A stretch of 64,000 nucleotides of DNA, from assembly GCF_001005305.1 (NCBI RefSeq), contig NZ_LBMH01000005.1, positions 341,275 through 405,274 of the forward strand. The letters are read 5' to 3'. Positions 8,765 to 17,778 of this stretch are shown here, piece by piece (position 1 is the first letter of the stretch; the number at the start of each line of letters is the position of its first letter). The stretch comes from Kordia zhangzhouensis (GTDB lineage Bacteria > Bacteroidota > Bacteroidia > Flavobacteriales > Flavobacteriaceae). The notes beneath the pieces are model-generated. The model worked only from the letters and a program-made list of their open reading frames with translations. It made no database searches and had not been told where the DNA came from. The position numbers and the translations under genes are program-made.

Positions 8765-10027
8765 CTATGATTCACCCATTGCGGCCATCAATTTAGCAGA
8801 TAATCTTTTGTAGGTTCCATCTTCTAAACGAGAACGAATGGCTGAAAAGGCTTCCAAAGTTTCTTCAACATCTTGTAAGGTATGTGATGCGGTTGGAATC
8901 ATTCTTAATAGAATTAATCCTTTTGGAATTACAGGGTATACTACGATTGAACAAAAGATTCCATGATTTTCACGTAAATCTTTTACCAAAGCCATTGCTT
9001 CTGGGATACTTCCTTTTAAGTATACAGGTGTAACACAACTTTGGGTTGTACCTATATCAAATCCGCGTTCTTTAAGTCCGCTTTGTAAAGCGTTTACAAT
9101 CTTCCAAAGGTTTTGTTTTAATTCTGGCATGGTGCGCAACATATCCAAACGCTTTAGAGCACCAACCACCAATTGCATTTGTAATGATTTGGCAAACATT
9201 TGTGAACGCAAGTTGTATTTTAAGTAGTCAATAATTTCTTTGTCTGCCGCGATGAATGCTCCTGTACTAGCCATTGATTTGGCGAATGTAGCAAAATACA
9301 CATCAATCTCATCTTGCACTCCTTGTTCTTGTCCTGCTCCTGCTCCTGTTTCTCCTAATGTTCCAAAACCGTGTGCATCATCTACAAATAAGCGGAAATT
9401 GAATTTTTTCTTAAGGGCTACTATTTCTTTCAGCTTTCCTTGTTCTCCACGCATACCAAAAACACCTTCGGAGATTACTAAAATTCCACCTCCAGTTTGC
9501 TCTGCCATTTTAGTGGCTCTTTCAAGATTTTTTTCTAAACTTTCAATGTCATTGTGTTTAAACGTAAAACGTTTTCCCATGTGTAAACGCACACCATCAA
9601 TAATACATGCGTGTGAATCTACATCATATACAATAATATCATCTTTAGAAACTAATGCATCCACTGTAGAAACCATTCCTTGATACCCGAAATTTAATAA
9701 GTAGGAAGCTTCTTTTCCTACGAATGCAGCCAATTCATTTTGCAATTGTTCGTGTAAATCAGTGTGTCCAGACATCATTCGTGCTCCCATAGGGTAAGCA
9801 GAACCATATTGTGCTGCTGCTTCTGCATCAACTTTACGAACTTCAGGATGATTGGCTAAGCCTAGATAGTCATTGATACTCCACGTAATGACATCTTTTC
9901 CTTGAAACTTCATACGGTTTGAAATTTCGCCTTCTAATTTTGGAAAAACAAAATATCCTTCTGCTTGTGATGCCCATTTTCCTAGTGGTCCTTTATCCTT
10001 GTATATTTTAGCAAATAAATCCTTCAT
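8765..10027 (-). CDS. Alpha-oxoamine synthase family PLP enzyme (serine palmitoyltransferase-like)
   Basis: This 420-residue fold-type I PLP enzyme belongs to the family of 8-amino-7-oxononanoate synthase, 2-amino-3-ketobutyrate CoA ligase and serine palmitoyltransferase. Visible motifs are WSINDYLGLANHPEV near the N terminus, LNFGYQGMVS, the PLP-contacting VDDAHGFGTLG, and the Schiff-base lysine K250 in FATFAKSMASTGAF. These enzymes condense an amino acid with an acyl-CoA. In Flavobacteria such stand-alone genes may make sphingolipid or sulfonolipid bases, because no biotin genes lie nearby. The exact substrate is not fixed by the sequence. It is a single-gene unit with its own terminator. 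Confidence 0.85.
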   Translation of the reverse strand: MKDLFAKIYKDKGPLGKWASQAEGYFVFPKLEGEISNRMKFQGKDVITWSINDYLGLANHPEVRKVDAEAAAQYGSAYPMGARMMSGHTDLHEQLQNELAAFVGKEASYLLNFGYQGMVSTVDALVSKDDIIVYDVDSHACIIDGVRLHMGKRFTFKHNDIESLEKNLERATKMAEQTGGGILVISEGVFGMRGEQGKLKEIVALKKKFNFRLFVDDAHGFGTLGETGAGAGQEQGVQDEIDVYFATFAKSMASTGAFIAADKEIIDYLKYNLRSQMFAKSLQMQLVVGALKRLDMLRTMPELKQNLWKIVNALQSGLKERGFDIGTTQSCVTPVYLKGSIPEAMALVKDLRENHGIFCSIVVYPVIPKGLILLRMIPTASHTLQDVEETLEAFSAIRSRLEDGTYKRLSAKLMAAMGES

Positions 10028-10193
10028 CTATCTAAGTTTATCTATTGTATCAATTCGGGTTTTTGTAATATAGGAAGTTTTTTTAGAAAACTTCAACCGC
10101 AAAAATAAATATTTTTACGAGCCAATCATAATAATTATTCTTTTATGTTGTTTTACCAATTTTTTTAAGAATTTGTTGCGGTATTTTTTATGT

Positions 10194-10236
10194 ATTATAA
10201 AAAAAGCAGCATACTTATTAGTATACTGCTTTTTAG
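10194..10236 (-). terminator. Terminator of the cysteine synthase-type gene
   Basis: An A-rich run, a GCAGCATAC / GTATACTGC stem with one mismatch and a T-run form a minus-strand terminator 20 bp after the stop at 10256. Confidence 0.75.
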
Positions 10237-10255
10237 CATGTTATATTAAAATTGT

Positions 10256-11296
10256 TTATTTAATATATTCTATTTTTTGAGCTTCTTCAATATTTTTACT
10301 ATCAAAAAATCCTTGTGCACTCATCCATTCATCACTGTATACTTTGCTCATATATCGTGAACCATGATCTGGGAAAATCACAATAACATTGCTGTTTTCA
10401 TCAAATTCTCCTTCTTCGGCTAATTGTTCGATGGCTTGCATTGCAGCTCCGCTAGTATATCCAACAAAAAGACCTTCTGTTTTAGATATTTCACGAGCTT
10501 TATGGGCGCTTTCTTCGTCTTTAACTTTTACAAATTTATCGATAACGTCAAAGTCAGTTGCCGTAGGAATTAGGTTTTTTCCTAAACCTTCAATTCGGTA
10601 CGGGTAAATTTCTTCAGCATCAAACTCTCTAGTTTCGTGATATTTTTTCAAGACGGAACCATATGCATCAACTCCTAATACTCGAATGTTAGGATTTTGT
10701 TCTTTTAAATATTTTGCGGTTCCTGAAATAGTTCCTCCTGTTCCACTACAAGCTACAAAGTGGGTAATTGCTCCATTTGTTTGTTTCCAAATTTCTGGTC
10801 CCGTACTGTTGTAATGTGCATCAATATTCAGTTCATTGAAATACTGATTGATATACACAGATCCTTTAGTTTCTTCATGAATTCGTTTGGCTACTTGATA
10901 GTATGATCGTGGATCATCGGCGCTAACATGTGCTGGACATACATATACTTTTGCTCCCATTGAACGCAACATATCAATTTTATCTTTGGAAGATTTAGAA
11001 CTTACTGCTAATATACATTCGTATCCTTTAATGATACTTACCATTGCAATACTAAAGCCTGTGTTTCCAGAAGTAGTTTCTATTATTGTATCACCAGGTT
11101 TGATGATTCCTTTTTTTTCTGCTTCTTCAATGATATATAAAGCGATTCTATCTTTTGTTGAATGTCCTGGATTGAATGCCTCAACTTTTGCATAGAAATT
11201 TCCTTTGATATTTTTAGTTATATGATTTAACTTGATTAAAGGTGTATTTCCGATAAGTTCGAGTACATTATCAAAAGCATTAATTTGTTGTTCCAT
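10256..11296 (-). CDS. PLP-dependent cysteine synthase / cystathionine beta-synthase family protein
   Basis: This 346-residue fold-type II PLP enzyme has [12 protein letters not shown] at residues 13-24. The PLP lysine is K48 in NPGHSTKDR, the [13 protein letters not shown] loop binds the substrate carboxylate, and the SGTGGTISG loop binds the PLP phosphate. The family makes cysteine from O-acetylserine and sulfide, or cystathionine from serine and homocysteine. The size and the C-terminal ~40 residues after the fold ([18 protein letters not shown]) are typical of Bacteroidetes members that are annotated as either one. There is no CBS-pair domain. It stands alone between two terminated genes. 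Confidence 0.88.
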   Translation of the reverse strand: MEQQINAFDNVLELIGNTPLIKLNHITKNIKGNFYAKVEAFNPGHSTKDRIALYIIEEAEKKGIIKPGDTIIETTSGNTGFSIAMVSIIKGYECILAVSSKSSKDKIDMLRSMGAKVYVCPAHVSADDPRSYYQVAKRIHEETKGSVYINQYFNELNIDAHYNSTGPEIWKQTNGAITHFVACSGTGGTISGTAKYLKEQNPNIRVLGVDAYGSVLKKYHETREFDAEEIYPYRIEGLGKNLIPTATDFDVIDKFVKVKDEESAHKAREISKTEGLFVGYTSGAAMQAIEQLAEEGEFDENSNVIVIFPDHGSRYMSKVYSDEWMSAQGFFDSKNIEEAQKIEYIK

Positions 11297-11380
11297 AAAA
11301 ACTATTAAGTTGGTACAGGGTTATTTTTTGTAAGTTTTGAAATTACGCAAAACCTTGCAAATTTAAGTTAAATTTTTTAA

Positions 11381-13513
11381 TTACTCTTTTATATTTTCTA
11401 AGTCCAGTAAAAACGCGTATTCTTCAGCCACTTCTTTTAGGGCTTCAAAACGTCCAGACGCGCCTCCGTGACCTGCATCCATATTGGTGTGCAATAGTAA
11501 AATATTATTATCTGTTTTCATTTCTCGTAGCTTTGCAACCCACTTCGCTGGCTCCCAATATTGTACTTGCGAATCATGTAATCCTGTTGTCACTAACATG
11601 TTCGGATACGCTTTTGCTTCTACATTGTCATAAGGTGAATACGACTTCATGTACTCATAATATTCTTTATTGTTAGGATTTCCCCACTCATCATATTCTC
11701 CTGTCGTTAAAGGAATACTATCATCTAACATAGTGGTTACAACATCTACAAAAGGAACCGCAGCTATAACTCCATTGTACAATTCTGGATTCATATTAAC
11801 AATTGCTCCCATTAGTAATCCGCCGGCACTTCCTCCCGAAGCATATAAATGTTCTGGAGAGGTATATTTTTGCTCAATAAGGTATTTGGAACAGTCTATA
11901 AAATCGGTAAACGTATTTTTCTTATCCATTAATTTTCCTTCATCATACCAATTTCTTCCAAGATATTCTCCTCCACGCACATGCGCAATTACATAAATAA
12001 AACCTCTATCTAAAAGACTTAATCGAACAGAGGAAAAATATGGATCAATTGTAGAACCATACGAACCATACGCATATTGTAAAAGTGGATTTGTTCCATC
12101 TTTTTTAATTCCTTTTCGGTAAACAACTGACATTGGAATTTTAGTCCCATCTCTTGAAGTTGCCCAAAGTCGTTCAGAAATGTAATTGTTTTTATCAAAC
12201 GTTCCTCCCAAAACCTCTTGCTCTTTTTTTACTTCTTTTTCTTTTGTTTTCATATTGAAATCAATCACAGAAGCTGGCGTAGTCATTGAATTGTAGGAAT
12301 AACGCAATATATCCGTATCAAAATCTACATTTGAAGTTGTATTGGCTGTGTACGTTTCGTTATCAAATGGCAAGTAATAATCTTCGGTTCCATCCCAACG
12401 AATTATTCGCAATTTATTAAGACCATTACTTCGTTCACTTAATACTAAATAGTTTTTAAAGATATCTGTATCTTCCAACAATACATCTGGACGGTGTGGG
12501 ATGATGTCTTCCCAATGTTCCATTTGTGTCTTGTTTTCTGGTGTTTTAGATAACTTAAAATTAATTGAAGCATCTTTATTATTCAATACGTAAAAATGAT
12601 CATCGTAATGAGAAATACCATATTCGAGACCTCGAACACGCTCTTGGAAAACTCGAAACTCTCCATCAGGATTATCTGCTTCTAAGATTCTGTATTCTGA
12701 AGTTAATGTACTGTATGATCCAATTACAATATATTTTCGTGATTTGGTTTTATAAACAAAAGTGACAAAAGTTTCATCTTCTTCATGAAAAATTTCTTGA
12801 TCGTTGTTTACATCATCTCCAAGTTTGTGTTTGTATATTTTTTCAGATCGCAGTGTTTGCTCATCTTTATTGGCATAAAATAATGTTTTATTATCCGCAG
12901 CCCAAGTTGCACTACCTGTTGTATTTGCAATTGCTTCTTGATAAATTTCTCCTGTTTCTAGATTTTTAATATGTATAGTGTATTGCCTTCTACTAACTGT
13001 ATCTACACCAAAAGCAACGAGTTTGTTATCTGGGCTAACGCTTATTCCTGTTAGTCGATAATACGGATGTCCTTCTGCCATTTTATTGACATCAAACATG
13101 ATTTCTTCAGGCGCATCTAAGCTTCCTTTTTTTCTGGAATAAATTGGATATCCTTTTCCTTCTTCATAACGACGAATGTACCAGTATCCATTCAATTTGT
13201 ATGGAACAGAAGAATCATCTTCTTTGATTCTTCCTTTCATTTCTTCAAATAAATCTTTTTGAAAATTTTCCGTATGTGCTGTCATTGCTTCATTATAAGC
13301 GTTTTCAGCTTCTAAATATGAGATTACCTCAGGGTTTTCTCTGTCGTTTAGCCAGTAATAGTTATCAATTCTGACATCACCATGTTTTTCAAGCTTGGTA
13401 GCCTTTTTAGCAGCAGTAGGTGCTGTAATCGTTTCTTTCATGTTAGTAGTATGCGTATTACAAGAATTTAAAAGTGCGAAACCAATCAGAGCTATTACAA
13501 CTCTTTTTTTCAT
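11381..13513 (-). CDS. S9 family peptidase, oligopeptidase B-like lipoprotein
   Basis: This 710-residue prolyl-oligopeptidase-family serine peptidase begins with a lipoprotein signal (MKKRVVIALIGFALLNSC). A seven-bladed propeller at about residues 90-440 shields the C-terminal alpha/beta hydrolase. The nucleophile is S562 in YASGGSAGGLLMG, the acid is the Asp in GLHDSQVQYWEPAKW, and the base is the His in HTNMDAGHGGASGRF. This matches oligopeptidase B, which cleaves short peptides after Arg or Lys. A lipoprotein signal would place it in the envelope rather than the cytosol. It is divergent from the YbaB gene. Confidence 0.9.
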   Translation of the reverse strand: MKKRVVIALIGFALLNSCNTHTTNMKETITAPTAAKKATKLEKHGDVRIDNYYWLNDRENPEVISYLEAENAYNEAMTAHTENFQKDLFEEMKGRIKEDDSSVPYKLNGYWYIRRYEEGKGYPIYSRKKGSLDAPEEIMFDVNKMAEGHPYYRLTGISVSPDNKLVAFGVDTVSRRQYTIHIKNLETGEIYQEAIANTTGSATWAADNKTLFYANKDEQTLRSEKIYKHKLGDDVNNDQEIFHEEDETFVTFVYKTKSRKYIVIGSYSTLTSEYRILEADNPDGEFRVFQERVRGLEYGISHYDDHFYVLNNKDASINFKLSKTPENKTQMEHWEDIIPHRPDVLLEDTDIFKNYLVLSERSNGLNKLRIIRWDGTEDYYLPFDNETYTANTTSNVDFDTDILRYSYNSMTTPASVIDFNMKTKEKEVKKEQEVLGGTFDKNNYISERLWATSRDGTKIPMSVVYRKGIKKDGTNPLLQYAYGSYGSTIDPYFSSVRLSLLDRGFIYVIAHVRGGEYLGRNWYDEGKLMDKKNTFTDFIDCSKYLIEQKYTSPEHLYASGGSAGGLLMGAIVNMNPELYNGVIAAVPFVDVVTTMLDDSIPLTTGEYDEWGNPNNKEYYEYMKSYSPYDNVEAKAYPNMLVTTGLHDSQVQYWEPAKWVAKLREMKTDNNILLLHTNMDAGHGGASGRFEALKEVAEEYAFLLDLENIKE

Positions 13514-13544
13514 ATAAAAGATATTTTAAAAGCTCACAATTTAA

Positions 13545-13552
13545 TAATTTTG
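13545..13552 (+). promoter_or_regulatory. Possible -7 box upstream of the YbaB gene
   Basis: TAATTTTG matches the Bacteroidetes TAnnTTTG -7 consensus, 28 bp before the YbaB start. No TTG at the right distance is seen, so support is weak. Confidence 0.35.
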
Positions 13553-13580
13553 TAAATAGTAACCTTTAATTATATACATA

Positions 13581-13904
13581 ATGTTTGGAGATTTAATGGG
13601 AATGATGGGTAAATTGAAAGAAACCCAGCAAAAAGTAGAAGAAACGAAGCAGCGTTTACATACAGTGTTAATTGATGAAAATAGTTCTGACAACTTACTA
13701 AAAGTAACCGTTACAGCAAACCGAGAAATCAAATCGATTGTAGTCGCTGATGAGTTATTGGAAGATAAAGAACAATTGGAAGACTATTTAATTTTAACAC
13801 TAAATAAAGCCCTTAAACGCGCAGGCGAAGTTCATGAAACTGAAGTAGCTGCAGTTGCTAAAGATGGCATGCCTACTATTCCTGGCATGGATTTATTTTC
13901 TTAA
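13581..13904 (+). CDS. YbaB/EbfC family nucleoid-associated protein
   Basis: This 107-residue protein starts [20 protein letters not shown], a long N-terminal helix of the YbaB dimer. The middle beta part has [20 protein letters not shown], and the C terminus ends [10 protein letters not shown]. The family forms tweezer-like dimers that bind DNA and coat the nucleoid. Many bacteria keep it beside dnaX and recR, but here it is between a peptidase and a GG-leader peptide gene. It has its own terminator. Confidence 0.9.
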   Translation: MFGDLMGMMGKLKETQQKVEETKQRLHTVLIDENSSDNLLKVTVTANREIKSIVVADELLEDKEQLEDYLILTLNKALKRAGEVHETEVAAVAKDGMPTIPGMDLFS

Positions 13905-13923
13905 AGAGTACATTCCGACTATA

Positions 13924-13955
13924 AAAAAAGCCATCTACATGATGGCTTTTTTTTG
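13924..13955 (+). terminator. Terminator of the YbaB gene
   Basis: GCCATC / GATGGC with a TACAT loop, extended by A and T runs on both sides, lies 20 bp after the YbaB stop. The symmetric tracts make it potentially bidirectional. Confidence 0.88.
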
Positions 13956-14067
13956 TTTTAGCAATTGAGAAAGTGTTTTCAGAAATCTGTTGAGAATTAT
14001 TGTTATAAATGATGCTAAGTTTAGTCTGTCGACACTAAACATATTTTAACATTAACAACATTTTAGT

Positions 14068-14328
14068 ATGAAAAAAAGAAATTTAAAAAATCTAAAACTT
14101 ACCAAACAATCTATTTCAAATCTTACGAATCAAATTAACGGAGGAGCTGAAACTGGTGGATATTGTGAGACTATATTAAGATCTTTTCTTTATGGTAATT
14201 GCCCTATAGATGATCCAGGTGAACCACTCCCTTTAACAGCAGATGTATTAGATTGTCCAGACAACAGCCTTTATGGATCTTGTTCTTTAGGATATTGTGT
14301 AGAAACTTTTTGGTGTAAGCCTAGTTAA
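14068..14328 (+). CDS. GG-leader peptide (bacteriocin/lanthipeptide-like precursor), Cys-rich
   Basis: This 86-residue precursor-like peptide has the leader MKKRNLKNLKLTKQSISNL followed by TNQINGG, a double-glycine cleavage site. The ~59-residue core (after GG) contains six cysteines and several Ser/Thr, with SLYGNC and SLYGSC sub-patterns. The leader motif matches the Bacteroidetes natural-product precursor family often annotated as class I lanthipeptide. No LanB/LanC, radical SAM or PCAT transporter lies next to it, so processing enzymes would act in trans. Three other leaders of this type occur in the window. A secreted but unmodified disulfide peptide is an alternative. Confidence 0.75.
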   Translation: MKKRNLKNLKLTKQSISNLTNQINGGAETGGYCETILRSFLYGNCPIDDPGEPLPLTADVLDCPDNSLYGSCSLGYCVETFWCKPS

Positions 14329-14342
14329 TCCTTATCAATGCA

Positions 14343-14377
14343 TAAAAAAATGGCAGCCTTTGGCTGCCATTTTTCTT
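14343..14377 (+). terminator. Terminator of the GG-leader peptide gene
   Basis: TGGCAGCC / GGCTGCCA with a 3-base loop, preceded by an A run and followed by TTTTTCTTT. It may also serve the convergent OmpA-family gene. Confidence 0.88.
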
Positions 14378-14404
14378 TATTTATATATTATTGGTTTTTG
14401 AGTC

Positions 14405-16087
14405 TTAGTTTTTTTGGTCTAATACTCTGAACTGTGTTCTTCTGTTTTGTAAGTGCTCTCTTTCTGTACAAGAAACACCATCTTTACATCTGTTTAATAA
14501 TCTTCTTTCTCCGTATCCATTAGAAACAATCTTACTAGCATTAATTCCTTTAGAAATTAAGTAGTTAGTAACTGCTTGCGCTCTTCTTTGCGATAAAGCT
14601 TCGTTACTTTCTGCTGTTCCTCTAGAATCTGTATGAGAAGCAATTTCTACAGATACTCCAGTTTGTAATACTGGCAATAACTTTTCATCAATCTCACGCT
14701 TAGCTGCAGGAGTTAAAGTAGCACTCCCTAAATTCCAATTGATGTTCAAATCATTATAGGTTAAGAATTTACAATCAACTTCTGTCCAAGTAGTTAAACC
14801 TCCTTTTTTGGTCAATACTTCTTTTGTAACTGTTTTGTATACTGCAGGCACTTCTGTTTCAACAACACGAGCATCTTCAACTAATTTTGTAGTCTTTAAA
14901 GTTGTTTCTTTTTGTGCAATTGGAATTGTACGAGTACTTGGAGCAGCTGTCATTACAGTTTTTGTAAAAGTTTTACTTACTGCTGGAATTTCTTCTGAAC
15001 GTGTAGATTCACTAGAAATAATCGTTTTCTTTACAGTTTCTGTTACTGCTGGAATTTCAACTCTTTCTGTTGTTGGTGGAGTTACCATTACTGTACGTTT
15101 CATTGTTTTTCTTTCTTCAGGAACATCAATTAAACGAGTTGAAGGAGGCGTTACCATTACCGTTTTCTTTACCGTTTTTGTAACTGCAGGAATAGTAATT
15201 ACACGCGTTGATGGTGGTTTTACCATAATTGTACGTGTATACGTTCCTTCTCCACATGGTTTTCCTCCATTATTGTTAGGATCACAATCAGGAGTTCTTA
15301 CCGATGAAGCGTCTGCTGCTAAACGTTGAATCGGAATACTAACATTTTGAGCTGGAATCGCTTTGTAACACCAATATCTACAGTCATCTGGGTTTGAAGA
15401 GTTACAATCTGCAGGAGGGATTTCGCTCATTTGCCATTCTGCTGCAGCTGGTTTAACCTCAACTGTTTCAAAATCACTTGTAAAAGATGCAGGAACTACG
15501 CTTACAGATGAACCGTATTCACGTTTTTTGTAAGTAATTGTTTCAGTTCCCCATTCAGCAGGTATTACTTCTAAACGCTGAGAAGCTTCTTTTACTGTAA
15601 TAACTACATCGCGAGTTTCATATACTGCTGGTACAATTTCTACTTTTTGATATGCAGGTCTTGTTACCACTTCAAATGTTCTTGTTTCATATACCGCAGG
15701 AACTACTTTTAATCGGTAGCTTGCTTCTTTAACCACAACAGTTTCAGTATCACTACTTACTTCTGAAGGAACTTTTACCAAACGTTGTGAAGCTTCTTTT
15801 GTTACTACTTCAAACGTTTCAGTACCATACTCTGCTGGTACCACTGTCAATTCTTCTCCTGCTACTTTAGAAACTACAGTTTCGTTTTCTGTAGTATACT
15901 TTGCTGGTACTACTTTCAATGTCTTGTACGCTGGAGATACCATAACTTGTACTTCCTGATTTTCATATACATCAGGCGTTACACATCGGACATAACATTT
16001 TCCAGGTTCGGGATTTGTTGGTAAGTCTTGAGCTAAGGCAAAAGATCCTGTGATCAAGGCCAAACCAAATACTAGTTTTTTTCTCAT
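14405..16087 (-). CDS. OmpA-family outer-membrane protein with two blocks of 23-residue repeats
   Basis: This 560-residue protein has a signal peptide (MRKKLVFGLALITGSFALAQ). A first block of about seven 23-residue repeats spans roughly residues 50-215 (for example VVPAEYGTETFEVVTKEASQ). A Cys-containing linker follows (CNSSNPDDCRYWCYK, and a second Cys pair near CDPNNNGGKPCGEG). A second block of 23-residue repeats follows (for example IPAVTKTVKKTVMVTPPSTR). The C-terminal ~110 residues are an OmpA peptidoglycan-binding domain (VEIASHTDSRGTAESNEALS, then RRAQAVTNYLISKG). It probably links the outer membrane or a surface fibre to peptidoglycan. The repeats do not resemble a family I can name. 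Confidence 0.85.
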   Translation of the reverse strand: MRKKLVFGLALITGSFALAQDLPTNPEPGKCYVRCVTPDVYENQEVQVMVSPAYKTLKVVPAKYTTENETVVSKVAGEELTVVPAEYGTETFEVVTKEASQRLVKVPSEVSSDTETVVVKEASYRLKVVPAVYETRTFEVVTRPAYQKVEIVPAVYETRDVVITVKEASQRLEVIPAEWGTETITYKKREYGSSVSVVPASFTSDFETVEVKPAAAEWQMSEIPPADCNSSNPDDCRYWCYKAIPAQNVSIPIQRLAADASSVRTPDCDPNNNGGKPCGEGTYTRTIMVKPPSTRVITIPAVTKTVKKTVMVTPPSTRLIDVPEERKTMKRTVMVTPPTTERVEIPAVTETVKKTIISSESTRSEEIPAVSKTFTKTVMTAAPSTRTIPIAQKETTLKTTKLVEDARVVETEVPAVYKTVTKEVLTKKGGLTTWTEVDCKFLTYNDLNINWNLGSATLTPAAKREIDEKLLPVLQTGVSVEIASHTDSRGTAESNEALSQRRAQAVTNYLISKGINASKIVSNGYGERRLLNRCKDGVSCTEREHLQNRRTQFRVLDQKN

Positions 16088-16294
16088 GTCTTAAATGATT
16101 AATTATTTAATTGTTCTTATTAGTGTTTATTAAGATACGAAATTATTCTTTTGCAAATCAATTCGTGTAAACAAAGTATTATGCAAGCATATTATTTAGT
16201 TTAAGTTCAATTTTTTTCGTTAAAATGTATTTTGAGGGGAAAAATCCTGTAAAAACTTTTAAAAATTGCCCGGTCACCCATTTCTTTTACGATA

Positions 16295-16302
16295 TATTTT
16301 TG
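16295..16302 (+). promoter_or_regulatory. Possible -7 box upstream of the YegP-like gene
   Basis: TATTTTTG matches TAnnTTTG, 37 bp before the start. The nearest upstream TTG (16266-16268) is 26 bases away, longer than usual. Confidence 0.4.
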
Positions 16303-16338
16303 ATATATTTACTACAACTAATTAAATCTCTATTACCT

Positions 16339-16668
16339 ATGTTTGAAATTTCTAGAAGTGAAAAAAACAATGAGTTTTACTTTAATTTAAAGGCAAAAAA
16401 CGGACAAGTTATCTTATCCAGTGAAGGATATAAGGACAAAAGCGGTGCTAAGAATGGTATTGAATCTTGTAAAAAGAATTCATCTGATGATAGTAAGTTT
16501 GAACGTAAAACCGCTAAGAACGGAAAGTTTCATTTCAATTTAAAAGCAGGAAACGGACAAGTGATTGGAAGTAGCCAAATGTACGCTAGTGAAGCAGGAA
16601 TGGAAAACGGTATTGAATCTGTAAAGAAAAATGCAGCAAATGCAGAAGTAAAAGACTTAACAGAATAA
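16339..16668 (+). CDS. YegP-family protein with two DUF1508 repeats
   Basis: This 109-residue protein consists of two ~45-residue DUF1508 units. Each has a FNLKAxNGQVIxSS strand pair and ends in an NGIES(C/V)KKN helix. I start at the ATG giving MFEISRSEKN, because an upstream in-frame start would add 38 non-family residues. The family (E. coli YegP) is small and cytosolic with no established biochemical function. The gene stands alone and has its own terminator. Confidence 0.88.
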   Translation: MFEISRSEKNNEFYFNLKAKNGQVILSSEGYKDKSGAKNGIESCKKNSSDDSKFERKTAKNGKFHFNLKAGNGQVIGSSQMYASEAGMENGIESVKKNAANAEVKDLTE

Positions 16669-16683
16669 ACCCAAAAATATGTA

Positions 16684-16717
16684 TAAAAAAAGCAGCTTAA
16701 AGAAGCTGCTTTTTTTT
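16684..16717 (+). terminator. Shared bidirectional terminator between YegP-like and threonine aldolase genes
   Basis: AGCAGCTT / AAGCTGCT with a 4-base loop and A/T runs on both sides. The left gene ends at 16668 and the convergent aldolase gene ends inside the T-run. Confidence 0.88.
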
Positions 16718-17738
16718 ATATCACTTTTTGAATGTTTTTTAAGAATTGTTGGTGCATTTCTGCTGTATAATCCAAATGAGTAACTATTCGGAGTTTCCCG
16801 CTTCCCATTCCAATTAAATCAATTCCCATCTTTTCAAGTTTCTTCAAAAACATTTGTTCGTCTATATCATCTTGTAAATAAAAAATGATAATGTTTGTTT
16901 CAATCGGTTCTACTTTTTTAATAAAAGGTAAACTCTCAAGTATTTTACCAATCTCTTTTGCTTTTTCATGATCTTCTGTCAAACGATTCATATGATGATC
17001 TAATGCATATGTTCCAGCAGCTGCTAAATAACCTGCTTGGCGCATTCCGCCTCCCAAAATTTTACGAATACGTAGTGCTTTATGGATAGTTTCTTCATCT
17101 CCCAACAATACAGATCCTACAGGACAACCCAGCCCTTTTGATAAACATACCGAGATAGTATCAAACAGTTTTCCATACTGTGCCGGTGTTTCTCCTTTTG
17201 CCACCAATGCGTTCCACAATCGTGCGCCATCCAAATGAAAACCTAATCCATGTGCTCGAGCAACCGCATGAATTTTTTCTATTTCGTGAAAATCCCAGCA
17301 TGCGCCTCCTCCTCGATTGGCTGTGTTTTCTATAGCAATCAGGGCTGTGAGTGGACTGTGATAAAAGTCTGGCGGATTGATTGCCGCTTTGGCTTGTTCT
17401 GCTGTAAACATCCCACGATGACCATCAATCAATTTGCAAGAAGCCCCACTATTAAAACTTACGCCGCCACCTTCGTAATTATATATATGAGCATCTTTAT
17501 CGCAAATCACTTGATCGCCTGGATTGGTATGAATTTTAATCGCAGTTTGATTGGCCATTGTCCCACTAGGAAAAAATAGTGCCGCTTCTTTGCCAAACAT
17601 TTCTGCTACTTTTTGCTCTAAATGATTGATAGATTCGTCTTTTTTAAATACATCATCACCTACTTTTGCTGCAAACATCGCTTCTAACATTTTTGAAGTA
17701 GGTCGAGTAACAGTATCGCTTATTAAATTAATTCGCAT
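16716..17738 (-). CDS. ltaE: Low-specificity L-threonine aldolase family PLP enzyme
   Basis: This 340-residue PLP enzyme cleaves L-threonine or L-allo-threonine to glycine and acetaldehyde. It starts MRINLISDTVTRPTSKMLEA. Other motifs are VGDDVFKKD, FFPSGTMANQTAIK, ENTANRGGGACWD and the PLP lysine in SVCLSKGLGCPVGSVL. The chosen start is the first that gives the family N terminus; a longer frame would run into the gene upstream. It lies 40 bp downstream of the metalloprotease gene in the same direction, so the two may be co-transcribed without an obvious shared pathway. Confidence 0.9.
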   Translation of the reverse strand: MRINLISDTVTRPTSKMLEAMFAAKVGDDVFKKDESINHLEQKVAEMFGKEAALFFPSGTMANQTAIKIHTNPGDQVICDKDAHIYNYEGGGVSFNSGASCKLIDGHRGMFTAEQAKAAINPPDFYHSPLTALIAIENTANRGGGACWDFHEIEKIHAVARAHGLGFHLDGARLWNALVAKGETPAQYGKLFDTISVCLSKGLGCPVGSVLLGDEETIHKALRIRKILGGGMRQAGYLAAAGTYALDHHMNRLTEDHEKAKEIGKILESLPFIKKVEPIETNIIIFYLQDDIDEQMFLKKLEKMGIDLIGMGSGKLRIVTHLDYTAEMHQQFLKNIQKVI

Positions 17739-17778
17739 TCTTTGCTTTTTGGGTTTTTGGTAAATATAAATTGTAAAT

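Noticed and set aside
9240..9683. A 147-codon frame opposite the oxoamine synthase gene
   Set aside because: Antisense to a conserved enzyme with intact motifs; no promoter or family match.
14808..15329. A 173-codon frame opposite the OmpA-family repeats
   Set aside because: Periodicity of the repeat gene on the other strand produces it; the translation is a repetitive mirror.
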